Source: Pseudomonas vlassakiae | GTDB lineage: Bacteria > Pseudomonadota > Gammaproteobacteria > Pseudomonadales > Pseudomonadaceae | Assembly: GCF_014269035.2 (NCBI RefSeq) | Contig: NZ_JABWRP020000014.1 | Coordinates: 62,001 to 126,000, forward strand | Length of the DNA stretch: 64,000 nt | Direction of reading: 5' to 3' | Shown here: piece by piece, positions 47,101 through 51,600 of the stretch | Layout: each line of letters begins with the position of its first letter | How positions within the stretch are numbered: position 1 is the stretch's first letter | Notes under the pieces: model-generated | Database searches by the model: none | Seen by the model: only the letters and a program-made list of their open reading frames with translations | Told to the model about the DNA's origin: nothing | Made by a program: the position numbers and the translations under genes

Positions 47101-48448
47101 GCGCCACCGGGATGATTTCGGCGGCATCGCCGGCAGCACTATGGCGATAGTTGAGCATGCTGTTGAACAGCGGTGCCGGCGCGGCCACGCCGCTGCAGCG
47201 TTGGGCCAGAGCCAGCGAGGCCTGCTCATGGCCGAGCAAGGCGCTGAGCCGTTGCTGCGTGGTCAGCAGGCCCTGGCGCACGCTGTGCTGGCCGAGGTCG
47301 ATGCGCAGCGGCAAGGTGTTGATGAACATGCCCAGCGCCTGGTCGCCACCCTCGCCGGTGGTCATGCGCCCCAGCAGCACACTGCCAAACACGACGGACT
47401 GGCGTGCAGACAATTGCCCGACCAGGCGGGCGAAGCCCAGGTGCAGCACGCTGGCCGGGCTCACCCCCAGCTGCCGGGCCTGGTGACGCAGGCGCAGGCT
47501 CAGCTCGGGTGGCAGCGTCAGGCGCGCCTGTTCCAGTGGCTGTTGGCCTTTGTCCTGCAAGCCGAAGGCCAGGGTCGGCTCGTCGATATCGTGGAGCATG
47601 TTGCGGAAAAATCGCTCGTGGACGCGTTCGTCCAATGCCTGGCGCGCAGCCGCCAGCACGTTGCGAAACGGCATCGGCGCTGCCAGCTGCGCCGACTCGC
47701 CGGCCAGGTGCGCCTGGATTTCGCGGCGCACGATGTCCAGTGCGGTGTGGTCCATGACCACGTGGTGGAACATCAGCAAGGCCACCCACTGCTCGCCCTC
47801 GCCACGGGCGTGCATCAGCTGCATCAGCGGCGCCTGGCGCAGGTCCAGGCGATAGTGACGCGGATCGAACTGCGCGCACAGCCGGGCCAGGGCATCCGCG
47901 CCGTCGACCTCGATGGCGGCACGGACCAGGGTTGCCTCACGCCAGACCACCTGCACGGGCTCGTCGAGGTATTCCCAGTGCAGCGCGGTGCGCAGGATGT
48001 CGTGGCGCTGGATCACCCATTGCAGCGCTTGGGCAAAGGCTTCGAGGTGTGCCTTGCTGGCAAAGCGCAGTTGCACCTGGGCCAGGTACGGGTCGCCATC
48101 AGCGGCTGACAGGTGCTGGTAGAGCATGCCTTGCTGCAGCGGTGCCAGCGGATAGATGTCCTGCACATTGGCACCGCCGCCCGGCACGCTGGCGACGATG
48201 CGGTCGATGGCGTGTTGCTCGAGTTGCACCAGCGGCAGCATGTCGGGGGTAATGCGGAAGGCCGGGCTGAGCCAGTCGCCATCGCATTCGGCAAGCATCT
48301 CCAGCAAGGCCGGCTTGTGCCGAGACAGCGCCTCCCACAGGGTGTCGTCCAGGGCTTCGTCATCGCCCAGGACGATCAGGTCCCGGTCTTCGCGCTGGAG
48401 TCGGATTGCATGGGTGGAGAGTGCAGCCATCAGTTCGCTGAAAAGCAT
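26150..48448 (-). CDS. Lipopeptide synthetase 2 (modules 3-9), PsoB-like
   Basis: A 7432-residue synthetase, the largest protein of the window. It has a TubC-type docking region (about 1-55) and seven C-A-T modules, with T-domain serines near residues 1063, 2123, 3166, 4233, 5282, 6340 and 7388. All seven C domains begin with YPLAPLQ(E/Q)G(I/M)L and have HH...DH motifs, the dual condensation/epimerisation type; no separate E domain is present. Specificity residues by eye: Leu3 DAWFLGNVVK, Leu4 same, Gln5 DAWQVGVVDK, Ser6 DVWHLSLVDK, Val7 DALWMGGTFK, Leu8 DAWFLGNVVK, Ser9 DVWHLSLVDK. The ATG at 48448 has AGGA nine bases upstream and begins directly with the docking fold; an in-frame start 14 codons earlier lacks this. 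The Ser6 A domain contains an in-frame REP (36573-36611) making it 16 residues longer than its sisters. The 3' end overlaps synthetase 3 by four bases. Confidence 0.94.
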   Translation of the reverse strand: MLFSELMAALSTHAIRLQREDRDLIVLGDDEALDDTLWEALSRHKPALLEMLAECDGDWLSPAFRITPDMLPLVQLEQHAIDRIVASVPGGGANVQDIYPLAPLQQGMLYQHLSAADGDPYLAQVQLRFASKAHLEAFAQALQWVIQRHDILRTALHWEYLDEPVQVVWREATLVRAAIEVDGADALARLCAQFDPRHYRLDLRQAPLMQLMHARGEGEQWVALLMFHHVVMDHTALDIVRREIQAHLAGESAQLAAPMPFRNVLAAARQALDERVHERFFRNMLHDIDEPTLAFGLQDKGQQPLEQARLTLPPELSLRLRHQARQLGVSPASVLHLGFARLVGQLSARQSVVFGSVLLGRMTTGEGGDQALGMFINTLPLRIDLGQHSVRQGLLTTQQRLSALLGHEQASLALAQRCSGVAAPAPLFNSMLNYRHSAAGDAAEIIPVAPGIDIVGAEERTDYPLTVSVDDLGDDLRLTVQSLPQWGAARVCEQFAQVLSSVVGALEQAPETPLQTLAVLPEAERQQVLEQFNRTTRAYPQGLTVHALVEAQAARAPEACALRQDGLALSYGELNRRANQLAHRLIERGVKPGDRVALCLPRRPERLVGLLAVLKAGAAYVPVDPAYPAERIAYLLEDSMPALVLADAAIAGLPPIPRLDLDQAEAFAANASNPQLPALDAQHLAYVVYTSGSTGQPKGVMVEHQALANLVHWHCQAFELTAGSHSSSVAGFGFDALAWEVWPTLCAGATLHLPPVHIGNEHVDELLDWWLAQPLQVSFLPTPVAEQALRRDRQHPTLRTLLVGGDRLHPFERAPGFALVNNYGPTEATVVATSGQVTDSGALHIGQPIANTRVYVLDEGLQPVPVGVTGELFIGGVQVARGYFNRPELTAQRFLDDPFNPGGRMYRSGDRVRWNADGTLDYQGRNDDQVKIRGMRVELGEIEATLAAQPEIDDAAVLVREGRLLAWYTEIAPVDPERLRQALQASLPAHMQPWALIRLDALPLTSHGKLDRRALPDPDGVLLPGQAYEAPQGETELVMAGIWAEVLGMERVGRQDNFFELGGHSLLAVTLVERLRKAGLVIDVRVLFAQPTVAALASATALGEALKVPANRVPQGATRITPDMLSLIELDQASIDAIVATVPFGASNVQEIYPLAPLQEGILYHHLSAEQGDPYLLQTRLAFDSVERLLAWAGALQQVIDRHDILRTAVHWQGLAQPLQVVWRSAELAVCEVELDDEPGVSRIEQLHARFDARHHRLDLGQAPLTRLYYSLDPRNQQVVAILLFHHLTLDHTAMDVVAREMRAVLFAPGEPLPPAVPYRNYVAQARRADPASQEAFFREMLADVDEPTLPLGLADVQGDGRHIDSAFLALDAGLSLRLRSQARQLGVSAASLMHLAWARVLGVLANRADVVFGTVLMGRLQGGEGADRALGMFINTLPVRVDTRAGVHAAVRATHRSLSALLGHEHAPLALAQRCSGVAASVPLFSALLNYRHSAADAPREGEGIWEGVRLLGGEERSNYPLTLSVNDLGEAFSLSVLAVEGIGAARVTEWMANTLAQLLQALESGQEATVDALPIIDEATRQQLLGRFNATAQAYPQGHTVHALIEAQAARAPEATALCQGDRTLSYGELNLRANRLAHRLIEHGVQCGDRVALCLPRSTERLIGLLAVLKSGAAYVPVDPAYPHERIAYLLADSSPTLVLADSAIEGLPGHLARLDLDQPGSWHPVDSNPQVPGLDAHQLAYVVYTSGSTGQPKGVMIEHQTLANLVHWHCQAFALGAGERTSSVAGFGFDAMAWEVWPALCVGATLHLPPAHIANEQVEALLDWWLEQPLKVSFLPTPVAEQVLRRERRHPTLRTLLIGGDRLRQFDRDPGFELVNNYGPTETTVVATSGKVLPGGALHIGQPIANTRVYVLDQRRQPVPVGVTGELYIGGGQVARGYFNRPQLTEERFLPDPFSRLPGARMYRSGDLVRWNADGSLDYQGRNDDQVKIRGMRVELGEIEAAMAAEPGIEHAVVLVRGERLLAWFTETAPVELDALRQALQASLPAHMLPQAFMRLEQWPLTSHGKLDRRALPEPELAEQGYVAPLGESEIAIAAAWAEVLGVERVGRHDNFFELGGHSLLAVTLIERLRQRGLHTDVRVLFGQPTVAALAAALGNGRQVVVPENRIVAGCSRITPDLLPLIDLDQASIDRIVATVPGGAANVQDIYPLAPLQEGILYHHLSATGADPYLLQWRVVFDSLARLQAFAAALDKVIARHDVLRTAVLWDGLRQPVQVVWRSAPSIVGAGSQAIRLDQAPMIRLLYSESEGAIDATLQFHHIALDHTAMKLVLDEIRDHLHGQQPTRAPVPYRNYVAQARLAISEAEHEAFFRTELGDIDEPTLPYGLTDLQGQADGFELATVQLDSSQYQRLRQQAQQSGVSAASLLHLAWARLVSATSGTDSVVFGTVLLGRLQGGVGADRGLGMFINTLPLRLDLHGLGVRDGVRLAHERLSALLVHEHASLALAQRCSGVAAPTPLFSAMLNYRHGASASEQQAHREALQGIQALPSGGHGNYPLSVNVDDLGDGLRITAQVSAQVGAQRVGEQLLQVLAGLLDALEQQPQLPVQHLPVLAPQERQHLLVEANASAYPHDLQQPLHRLFEAQARSTPDAPALVAEEGQLSYRQLDEQANRLAHHLIALGVRPDDRVAICVERGLSLVVGLLAILKAGGAYVPVDPSYPAERIRHMLDDSAPHALLVHAATRGVAQHALLVDLDRPGWDDQPISNPQVAGLTAQHLAYVIYTSGSTGVPKGVMVEHRNVVNLLHWSRRLCRVAGSVLHKTPISFDASVWELFWPLCSGLRLVVARPDGQRDGQYLAELIQRQQVNVAQFVPALLQQFLEQEQSAACTSLSDIVCGGGELTEALAAWVRQRLPGVRLHNVYGPTETTVDCSVWTLEPGTPLPRGSVPIGKPIDNTTLYVLDSHDQPVPWGVAGHLHIGGAGVTRGYLGLPQAQAERFILSPFVAGERLYRSGDLVRQRADGSLEFLGRNDHQLKVRGLRIEPGEIEACLTRIAGVREAVVQAFEARLVAYHTGEPHAADSLRQALQRQLPEYMVPAQYIHLDQLPLTPNGKLDRKALPAPDAVLQQRAFEAPQGSTETLLATIWSELLGVQRVGRHDNFFELGGHSLLAVSLTARLRLEGLQVDVRTLFGQPTIAALAATLGHIQQVEVPENRIAQGCRHITPDLLSLIELDQASIDRIVACVPGGAANVQDIYPLAPLQEGILYHHLSAAEHDPYVLYSRLRFDNFERLQAFADALDQVVARHDVLRTAVLWDGLPQPVQVVLRSVPGVLAGPLEGGLPAMRLDRAPLLQLFQGQGDGALDATLQFHHIVLDHTALEVIGEELQGLLQGAPAPAHAPVPYRNYVAQARLGISPAEHEAFFRAQLADIDAPTLPFGLADVQGDGRDMQEFKLTLSTALAAGLRRQARGLGISVASLFHLAWARLLGAVSGQDRVVFGTVLLGRLQGGEGAERALGMFINTLPLRIDLGGVSLREAAHATHQRLSALLAHEHASLALAQRCSGVAAPLPLFSAMLNYRHGAEANPEQRQAWQGIEVLDGQERTNYPLSLNVDDMGEGFRLVAMTPAEVGAARICGQMNQVLEALVEALEQEPELSLQRLPVLEAAERQRVLVDFNDTAVAYDLEQTLHGLIEAQVARTPDALAVRAEEGELTYRQLNEQANRLAHHLIALGVKPDDRVAICVERGLSMVVGLLAILKAGGAYVPVDPDYPAERVRHMLSDSAPVAVLVHAATRDVPDAGRIIDLDQPDWNDQPASNPVITGLTARHLAYVIYTSGSTGLPKGVMNEHAGVVNRLLWMQDAYGLTAEDGVLQKTPFSFDVSVWEFLWPLQTGARLVMARPGGHRDPEYLRQVIQSEGITTLHFVPSMLDVFLSASASTAQAGAIHRAGFFAGEPAATGTVQALKRVLCSGEALPGSLVRRFHAQLPAVELHNLYGPTEAAVDVSAWHCLTAPDNTPIGKPIANTALYVLDSQGQPVPQGVAGELFIGGVQVARGYLNRAELTAERFLDDPFRPGGRLYRTGDLARHLPDGNLEYLGRNDDQVKVRGLRIELGEIQAGLTAIAGIKEAVVVARDQRLIAYYTGEPQPAETLRTALLAHLPEFMVPALFMHLDALPLSPNGKLDRKALPEPDAVQDRPYEAPQGETETLLAEIWCELLGLERVGRHDNFFELGGHSLLAVTLTSRLRQQGLHADIRVLFGQPTLAALAAAVGTASTVQVPDNRIAPGCTRITPDMLPLADLSQAALDTLTAQLPGGAANIQDIYGLAPLQQGILYHHLASAGADPYVLQARFAFPDQARLDAFAAALEQVIARHDILRTSIHWQHLEEPVQVVWREARLSGDGSTTINLNQAPLIRLLPALANGRLEATLLIHHIILDHAAVEQLVAEITAVLQGQPLSQASVPYRNYVAQSRLGNTRQAAEAMFRELLGDIDEPTEVFGLRDAHSDTCRVLDSRLALDAGLGQCLRDQARQAGISVASLVHQAWGQVLAQLSGRDEVVFGTVLLGRLQGGEGAERALGMFINTLPLRVSVGTITASNGVRLTHQRLARLLAHEQASLAEAQRCSAVPAGQPLFTSLLNFRHSAAAKAEWREAWQGIEQLAAHERSHYPLVVNVDDLGDAFVLTVQALEQVDGAQVCRLLATALAQLSQALERAPATPLQQLSCLAPAERERVLHGFNATRRDYPREQAVHTLFGACAALSPAAVAVVHADRHYSYAQLDQHANRLAHHLLALGLQPGERVALLLPRSFDLLAAQLAVSKCAAVYVPLDSNAPAERQAFMIADSQARVLLTYSSEHQVGQALRVELDRLALDACPSHSPGLSVSAEDAAYIMYTSGSTGTPKGVQVPHRAIVRLVINNGFAEFTRQDRVAFASNPAFDASTLEVWAPLLNGGTLVVIDQHQVLSSQALRDTLLLHKVNVLWLTAGLFHQFADDLLPALAKLRYLMVGGDVLDPAVIARVLREGAPAHLLNGYGPTEATTFSTTHEILEVDEGSIPIGKPIGNGRCYVLDGRQQPLPVGAVGELYIGGDGVALGYLGQPALTAERFLDDPFSPQQGARMYRSGDLVSWQADGTLRYLGRADQQIKLRGFRIEPGEIEARLGQCAGVRDAAVVLREDAPGDKRLVAYFTASAVTPAIAALHAQLQGQLPDYMLPAAYVLLDTLPLTGNGKLDRRALPPPGSEDVLSRAFEAPQGAVETTLAAIWADVLKVGQIGRHDHFFELGGHSLLAVSLIERMRQAGLSADVRVLFAQPTLAALAAAVGSGREVQVPANRVPQDARQITPDMLSLIDLDQAAIDRIVACVPGGAANVQEIYPLAPLQEGILYHHLSAGQGDPYLLQSRLAFDSLARLQAWADALQQVIDRHDILRTAVLTEGLEQPVQVVWRAARLQVEAVDGVQGPSVIDALQARFDARHQRLDLSRAPLMRLMHADDPANQRVVAILQFHHLVLDHTAMEVIAAEMRQLLAGQADQLAAPVPYRTYVAQARPRAGDAGHEAFFRDMLGDLDEPTLPFGLTDVQGDGQAIEEARLPVEPALARQLREQARRLGVSAASLAHLAWARVLGVLANRTDVVFGTVLMGRLQGGEGADRALGVFINTLPLRIDLSMPVQQAVRVTHQRLSALLGHEHASLALAQRCSGVAAALPLFSALFNYRHTSAVSQAADDASLQGGRLLGGEERSNYPLTLSVDDLGEGFTLSALAQQGIGAERVTQWMAHALAGLSQALEGAGSVPVAGLSILDTPARQQVLQGFNATTRPYPQGQTVHAMVEAQAARMPQAAALVQDGQVMSYGELNRSANRLAHHLIARGVQAGDRVALCLPRSLERLVALLAVLKAGAAYVPVDPAYPAERIAYLLHDSAPSLVLTDAGTQGLVGDTPQVELQGADWQGQADSNPRVDGLDARQLAYVIYTSGSTGQPKGVMVEHATLANLVHWHREAFALGAGSHTSSVAGFGFDALAWEVWPALCAGAVLHVPPARIAGEHVDELLDWWLEQPLQVSFLPTPVAEQALRRERQHPTLRTLLVGGDRLRQFDRDPGFALVNNYGPTEATVVATSGLLQAGGALHIGTPIANTRVYVLDEHRQPVPVGAIGELYIGGAGVARGYLNRPELTAERFSESPFVAGERLYRSGDLVRWNTDGTLDYLGRNDDQVKIRGVRVELGEIEALLAAQPGVADAVVLVRDERLLAWFTEAAPVQVEAVRKALRASLPAHLLPLAFIRLDALPLTSHGKLDRKALPDPDQALIAGQAYEAPQGPVESALAQVWAEMLKVEQVGRHDNFFELGGHSLLAVNLTARLRQQGLQVDVRTLFGQPTIAALATTLGQATQVQVPDNLIAAGCQQITPAMLPLVVLEQAAIDRIVAQVPGGAANVQDIYPLAPLQEGILYHHVSAAEHDPYVLQSRFAFASRAQFEAFAVALDKVIARHDVLRTAVLWEGLPQPVQVVWRKAALGVFEGEAGKASFELAQAPLIRLLYTETAGGVEATLQFHHIVLDHTAMEVVGEELIGFLQGDGEPAHAPVPYRNYVAQARLGISQAEHEAFFRAQLADIDEPTLPYGLSDVQGDGRDIEEAQRWLGADLARRLRQQGRQLGISVASLFHLAWARLLGAASGQDTVVFGTVLLGRLQGGEGAERALGMFINTLPLRVDLGGVSLREAAHATHQRLSALLAHEHASLALAQRCSGVAAPLPLFSAMLNYRHSAVANARQKQATEGIENLASQERSNYPLGLNVDDTGEGFRLVAMTPAEVGAARICGQMNQVLEALVEALEQEPGLSLQRLPVLEAAERQRVLVDFNDTAVDYNLEQTLHGLIEAQVARAPDALAVRAEEGELTYRQLNEQANRLAHHLIALGVKPDDRVAICVERGLSMVVGLLAILKAGGAYVPVDPDYPAERVRHMLTDSAPVAVLVHGATRDVPDAGRIIDLDQPDWNDQPASNPLIAGLTACHLAYVIYTSGSTGLPKGVMNEHAGVVNRLLWMQDAYGLTAEDVVLQKTPFSFDVSVWEFLWPLQTGARLVMARPGGHRDPEYLRQVIQSEGITTLHFVPSMLDVFLSSAANPAPTGTVQAVRRVLCSGEALPGSLVRRFQAQLPTVELHNLYGPTEAAVDVSAWHCLTAPDNTPIGKPIANTALYVLDSQGQPVPQGVAGELFIGGVQVARGYLNRAELTAERFIDDPFRPGGRLYRTGDLARHLPDGNLEYLGRNDDQVKIRGLRIELGEIQAGLTAIAGIKEAVVVARDQRLIAYYTGEPQAVEALRAALLAHLPEFMVPALFMHLDALPLSPNGKLDRKALPEPDAIQDRPYEAPQGETETLLAALWCELLGLERVGRHDNFFELGGHSLLAVTLTSRLREQGLEADVRALFDQPTLAGYAAITDSMEIVL
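26285..27895 (-). repeat. Ser A-T cassette copy, module 9
   Basis: Long near-identical copy of the cassettes in modules 12 and 6. In the REP region it agrees with module 12 rather than 6, while its C-domain C-terminal half agrees closely with module 6. Confidence 0.8.
27106..27135. repeat. REP remnant in the module 9 A domain
   Basis: CCCTGTGGGAGCGGGG followed by TTGGCTGCGG, at the same place as in module 12. The palindrome core is missing. Confidence 0.6.
35745..37405 (-). repeat. Ser A-T cassette copy, module 6 (carries the full REP)
   Basis: Third copy of the Ser-activating cassette, slightly more diverged at the DNA level than modules 9 and 12 are from each other. It holds the complete REP insertion. 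Confidence 0.8.
36573..36611. repeat. Complete REP palindrome in frame inside the Ser6 adenylation domain
   Basis: The element has the CCTGTGGCAGCGGG tail, central palindrome GCGGGTtcACCCGC and AAGCCGGCGCGG head, matching putida REP order. Read on the coding strand it encodes part of HRAGFFAGEPAATGTV within synthetase 2, between specificity positions 278 and 299. The frame stays open throughout. Confidence 0.9.
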
Positions 48449-48629
48449 CGGTAAGCATCCTGCTTTGCCTGGAAGGGGGATCGTCGACACGCTAAAGGAT
48501 CGTGACCGGGTGGTCTGACATGGGAAGCGGGGACAGGGGTATGGCTGGGGTCATGTGTTGGGGCGCAGATCGAGCGCCGCCCGCGCGGCGCTCGATCTCA
48601 CAGGCGACATCAATTACAAGGCAAGCCCC
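48449..48629. other. Gap between synthetases 1 and 2 with a 14-bp hairpin
   Basis: This 181-base spacer contains the hairpin at 48567-48598 and the AGGA site of synthetase 2. No gene is visible. It is the only real gap within the synthetase operon, so a secondary promoter or attenuation could be placed here. Confidence 0.5.
48567..48598 (-). terminator. Perfect 14-bp hairpin downstream of synthetase 1
   Basis: Arms AGATCGAGCGCCGC and GCGGCGCTCGATCT flank a four-base loop, 32 bases after the synthetase 1 stop. There is no T tract, so it may be a partial terminator, an RNA stabiliser or a dispersed repeat. Confidence 0.5.
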
Positions 48630-51600
48630 TCAAATCCGCCGCCGCTTCGCCAGGCTCGGAATGGTGGTCTGCGGTATCACCACCGCAGCCCGCTCGTGAC
48701 GGGTACTGGCCGCCAGCCCCGCCAGGGTCGGCTGGCTGAACAAGGTCCGGGCATCGACATGCAACCCGGCCTGGCGCATGCGCGCCACCAGGCTCACCGC
48801 CAGCAATGAATGCCCGCCGAGCTCGAAGAAATTGTCCTCACGCCCCACCTGCTCGATCTTCAACACCTCGGTCCAGATCGCCGCCAGGGCCTGCTCAAGG
48901 TCACCCTGCGGCGCCTGGTACGCGCGGCTGATCACCGCCTCGGCCCCCGGTGCCGGCAGCGCCCTGCGGTCAACCTTGCCATTGGGGCTCAACGGCAGCT
49001 CGGCCAGCGCGACGAACGCCTGCGGCACCATGTACTCGGGCATGCGCGCCAGCAGGTGACTGCGCAGCACCTCCAGCGCCGGCGGCTGAGCCCCGCCCCG
49101 GCAGGTGAAGTAAGCCACCAGACGCTCCTCGCGCATCAGCACCACGCTTTGCCCGATCAGGGGGTGCGCCGACAGCGCCGCCTCGATCTCGCCCAGTTCC
49201 ACCCGCAGCCCACGCAGCTTGACCTGGAAGTCGTTACGCCCGACGAACTCAAGCTCACCGTCCTGGCGATAACGCACCAGATCGCCAGTGCGATACAGCC
49301 GGTCGCCCTCGACGAAGGGGCTGGCAATGAAACGTTCGGCCTGCAACACCGGCAACCCCCGATAACCCCGAGCCACGCCAACGCCGCCAATGTGCAACTG
49401 CCCCACTGCCCCCAACGGCACCGGGCGGTCATGGGCGTCGAGCACATAGAGGCGGGTGTTGGCGATCGGCCGGCCAATCGGTGGCGCCAGCGTGGGCAAC
49501 GGCTGGTTGGGATGCAGGGTCCAGGCGGTGCTGTCGACCGTCGCTTCGGTGGGCCCGTAGACATTGTGCACGCGGACCTTCGGCAGGCTCTGGCGAATCT
49601 GCTGCAGCAGCGCCAAGGTCAGTTCGCCACCACCACAGAACAGATCGGTCAGGCTGCTGCAACGCTCGACGCCCGGCACTTGCAGAAACTGATGCAACAG
49701 CGCAGGCACGAACTTCATGATCGTCACCTGCCGGGCCTGCACCCGCTGTACCAGATAAGCCGGGTCACGGTGCCCATCGGGCCGCGCCAGCACCAGGCGC
49801 AGCCCGGCGACCAGCGGCCAGAATAGTTCCCAGACCGAGCCGTCGAAACTGAAAGGCGCACGCTGCAGCAACGCGCCGCCCGGTTGTGGTGGGCAGATCT
49901 GCGAGCCCCAGTGCATCAGGTTGCACAGGCCACGGTGCTCGATCATCACGCCCTTTGGCGTACCGGTGGAGCCAGAGGTGTACATCACGTAGGCCAGGGC
50001 GGACGGCCCCAGGCCCGCTACCTGCGGGTTGTCGGCGCTGCACGCTTGCCACGGGTCAGCATCCAGGTCGAGCACGGGCACGGCCTGCGCGTCGAACAGC
50101 CCCCGCGTTTGTGCGTGCACCAGCAGCACGGTGGGAGCACTGTCGTCGAGCATGAACCGCAGGCGTTCGGCCGGGTAACCGGGGTCGAGCGGCACATAGG
50201 CGCCACCCGCCTTGAGCACCGCAAGCAACGCGACCATCATCGAGACGCCACGCTCGACGCAGATCGCCACCCGCGAATCGGCCGCGACGCCAGCGGCAAT
50301 CAGGCGATGGGCCAGGCGGTTGGCCTGGGCATTGAGCGTGGCGTAATCGAGATCAGCCTCATCGGTTTGCAGGGCAATGGCCTGGGGCGTGCGCCGCACC
50401 TGGGCCTCGAACAGGGCCGGCAATGTGCTGCCCAGCGGGCTGTGGCGGTCTTCGCTGGCATTGAAGCTTCGCAACAGTCGCTGCAGTTCGTCGGCTGGCA
50501 CGCAGCACAGCGCAGTCAAAGGGTTGGCCAGGCTTTCGGCGAATTGGCGCAGGGTCGTCAGCAGGCAGTCGAGCAGCCGTGGCGCGCCGATCGCACGCGG
50601 TGCACGCAGGCCAAGCTGCAGCGTGTCGCCCAGGTCGTCGACGCTCAGCACCAGCTCGTGGCTCAGTACTTCGCTGGCCTGCAGCAATGTTACCCCTGCC
50701 AGCACTTCACCTTGCGGCAAGGCACCCTGGCGGTAGTTGATCAGGCCTTGGAACAGCGAGGTACCTGCGGGCAACCCGCTGCAACGCTGGGCCAGCAGCA
50801 ACGCAGCGTCCTCGTGGCCGAGCAGGCTGGCGAGCCGTGCATGGGTCTCGGCCAGGGCCTGGCTTGCCGGGCCTGCGCGCAGGTTGATGCGCAGCGGCAG
50901 GCTGTTGATGAACATGCCCACGGCCCGGTCGGCACCGTTGCCGGCCATGGTCCGGCCCAGCAGTACGGTGCCGAGCACGACCTCGTCACGGTCCGACAGG
51001 CTGCCAAGCACCTGGGCCCAGGCCAGGTGCAACAGGCTGGCCAGGCTGGCGCCATGGCCACGGGCCTGCTGGCGCAGCCGCTCGCCCAATGCGGCGTCAA
51101 GCCTGGCGGTATGGCTGTGCAGGTCGTGTTCATCGACCGCTACCCCGCCCAGCCCAGGGATGGCGGCGGGCGGCTCGATGCCAGCCAGCTGTTCGCGGAA
51201 ATAGGCTTCATGGCCAGCCTGGCGCTCGGCATTGCTGCTCAGCGCCACATAATCGCGATAGGGCACGGGCGCTGGCAGTTGACCGCCACGTCGGTGCATG
51301 AATGCCTCGAGTTCGCCCAGCAGCACCTGCAGAGACACCGCGTCATTGACCAGATGGTGGAAGCGCAGCAACCCGAGCCAGCGGCCCTGGGCGGGGTCCT
51401 CGGCGGTGACCATCGCCATCATCGGCGCCTGGCGCAGGTCCAGCGGCTTTTGCTGCGGGTCGAAGGCCTTGCACAATTGCCCGGCCAGATCGCCTGGCAC
51501 GGTTGCCGCCCAACGCTCTACCGGCAGGCGGGCCTGGCGCCAGACCACCTGCTGGGGGTGCGCCAGCCCTTCCCAGGCCAGGCTGGTACGCAGGATGTCA

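Noticed and set aside
26150..48448. Stand-alone epimerisation domains
   Set aside because: No E-domain motifs follow any T domain; D residues are explained by dual C domains.
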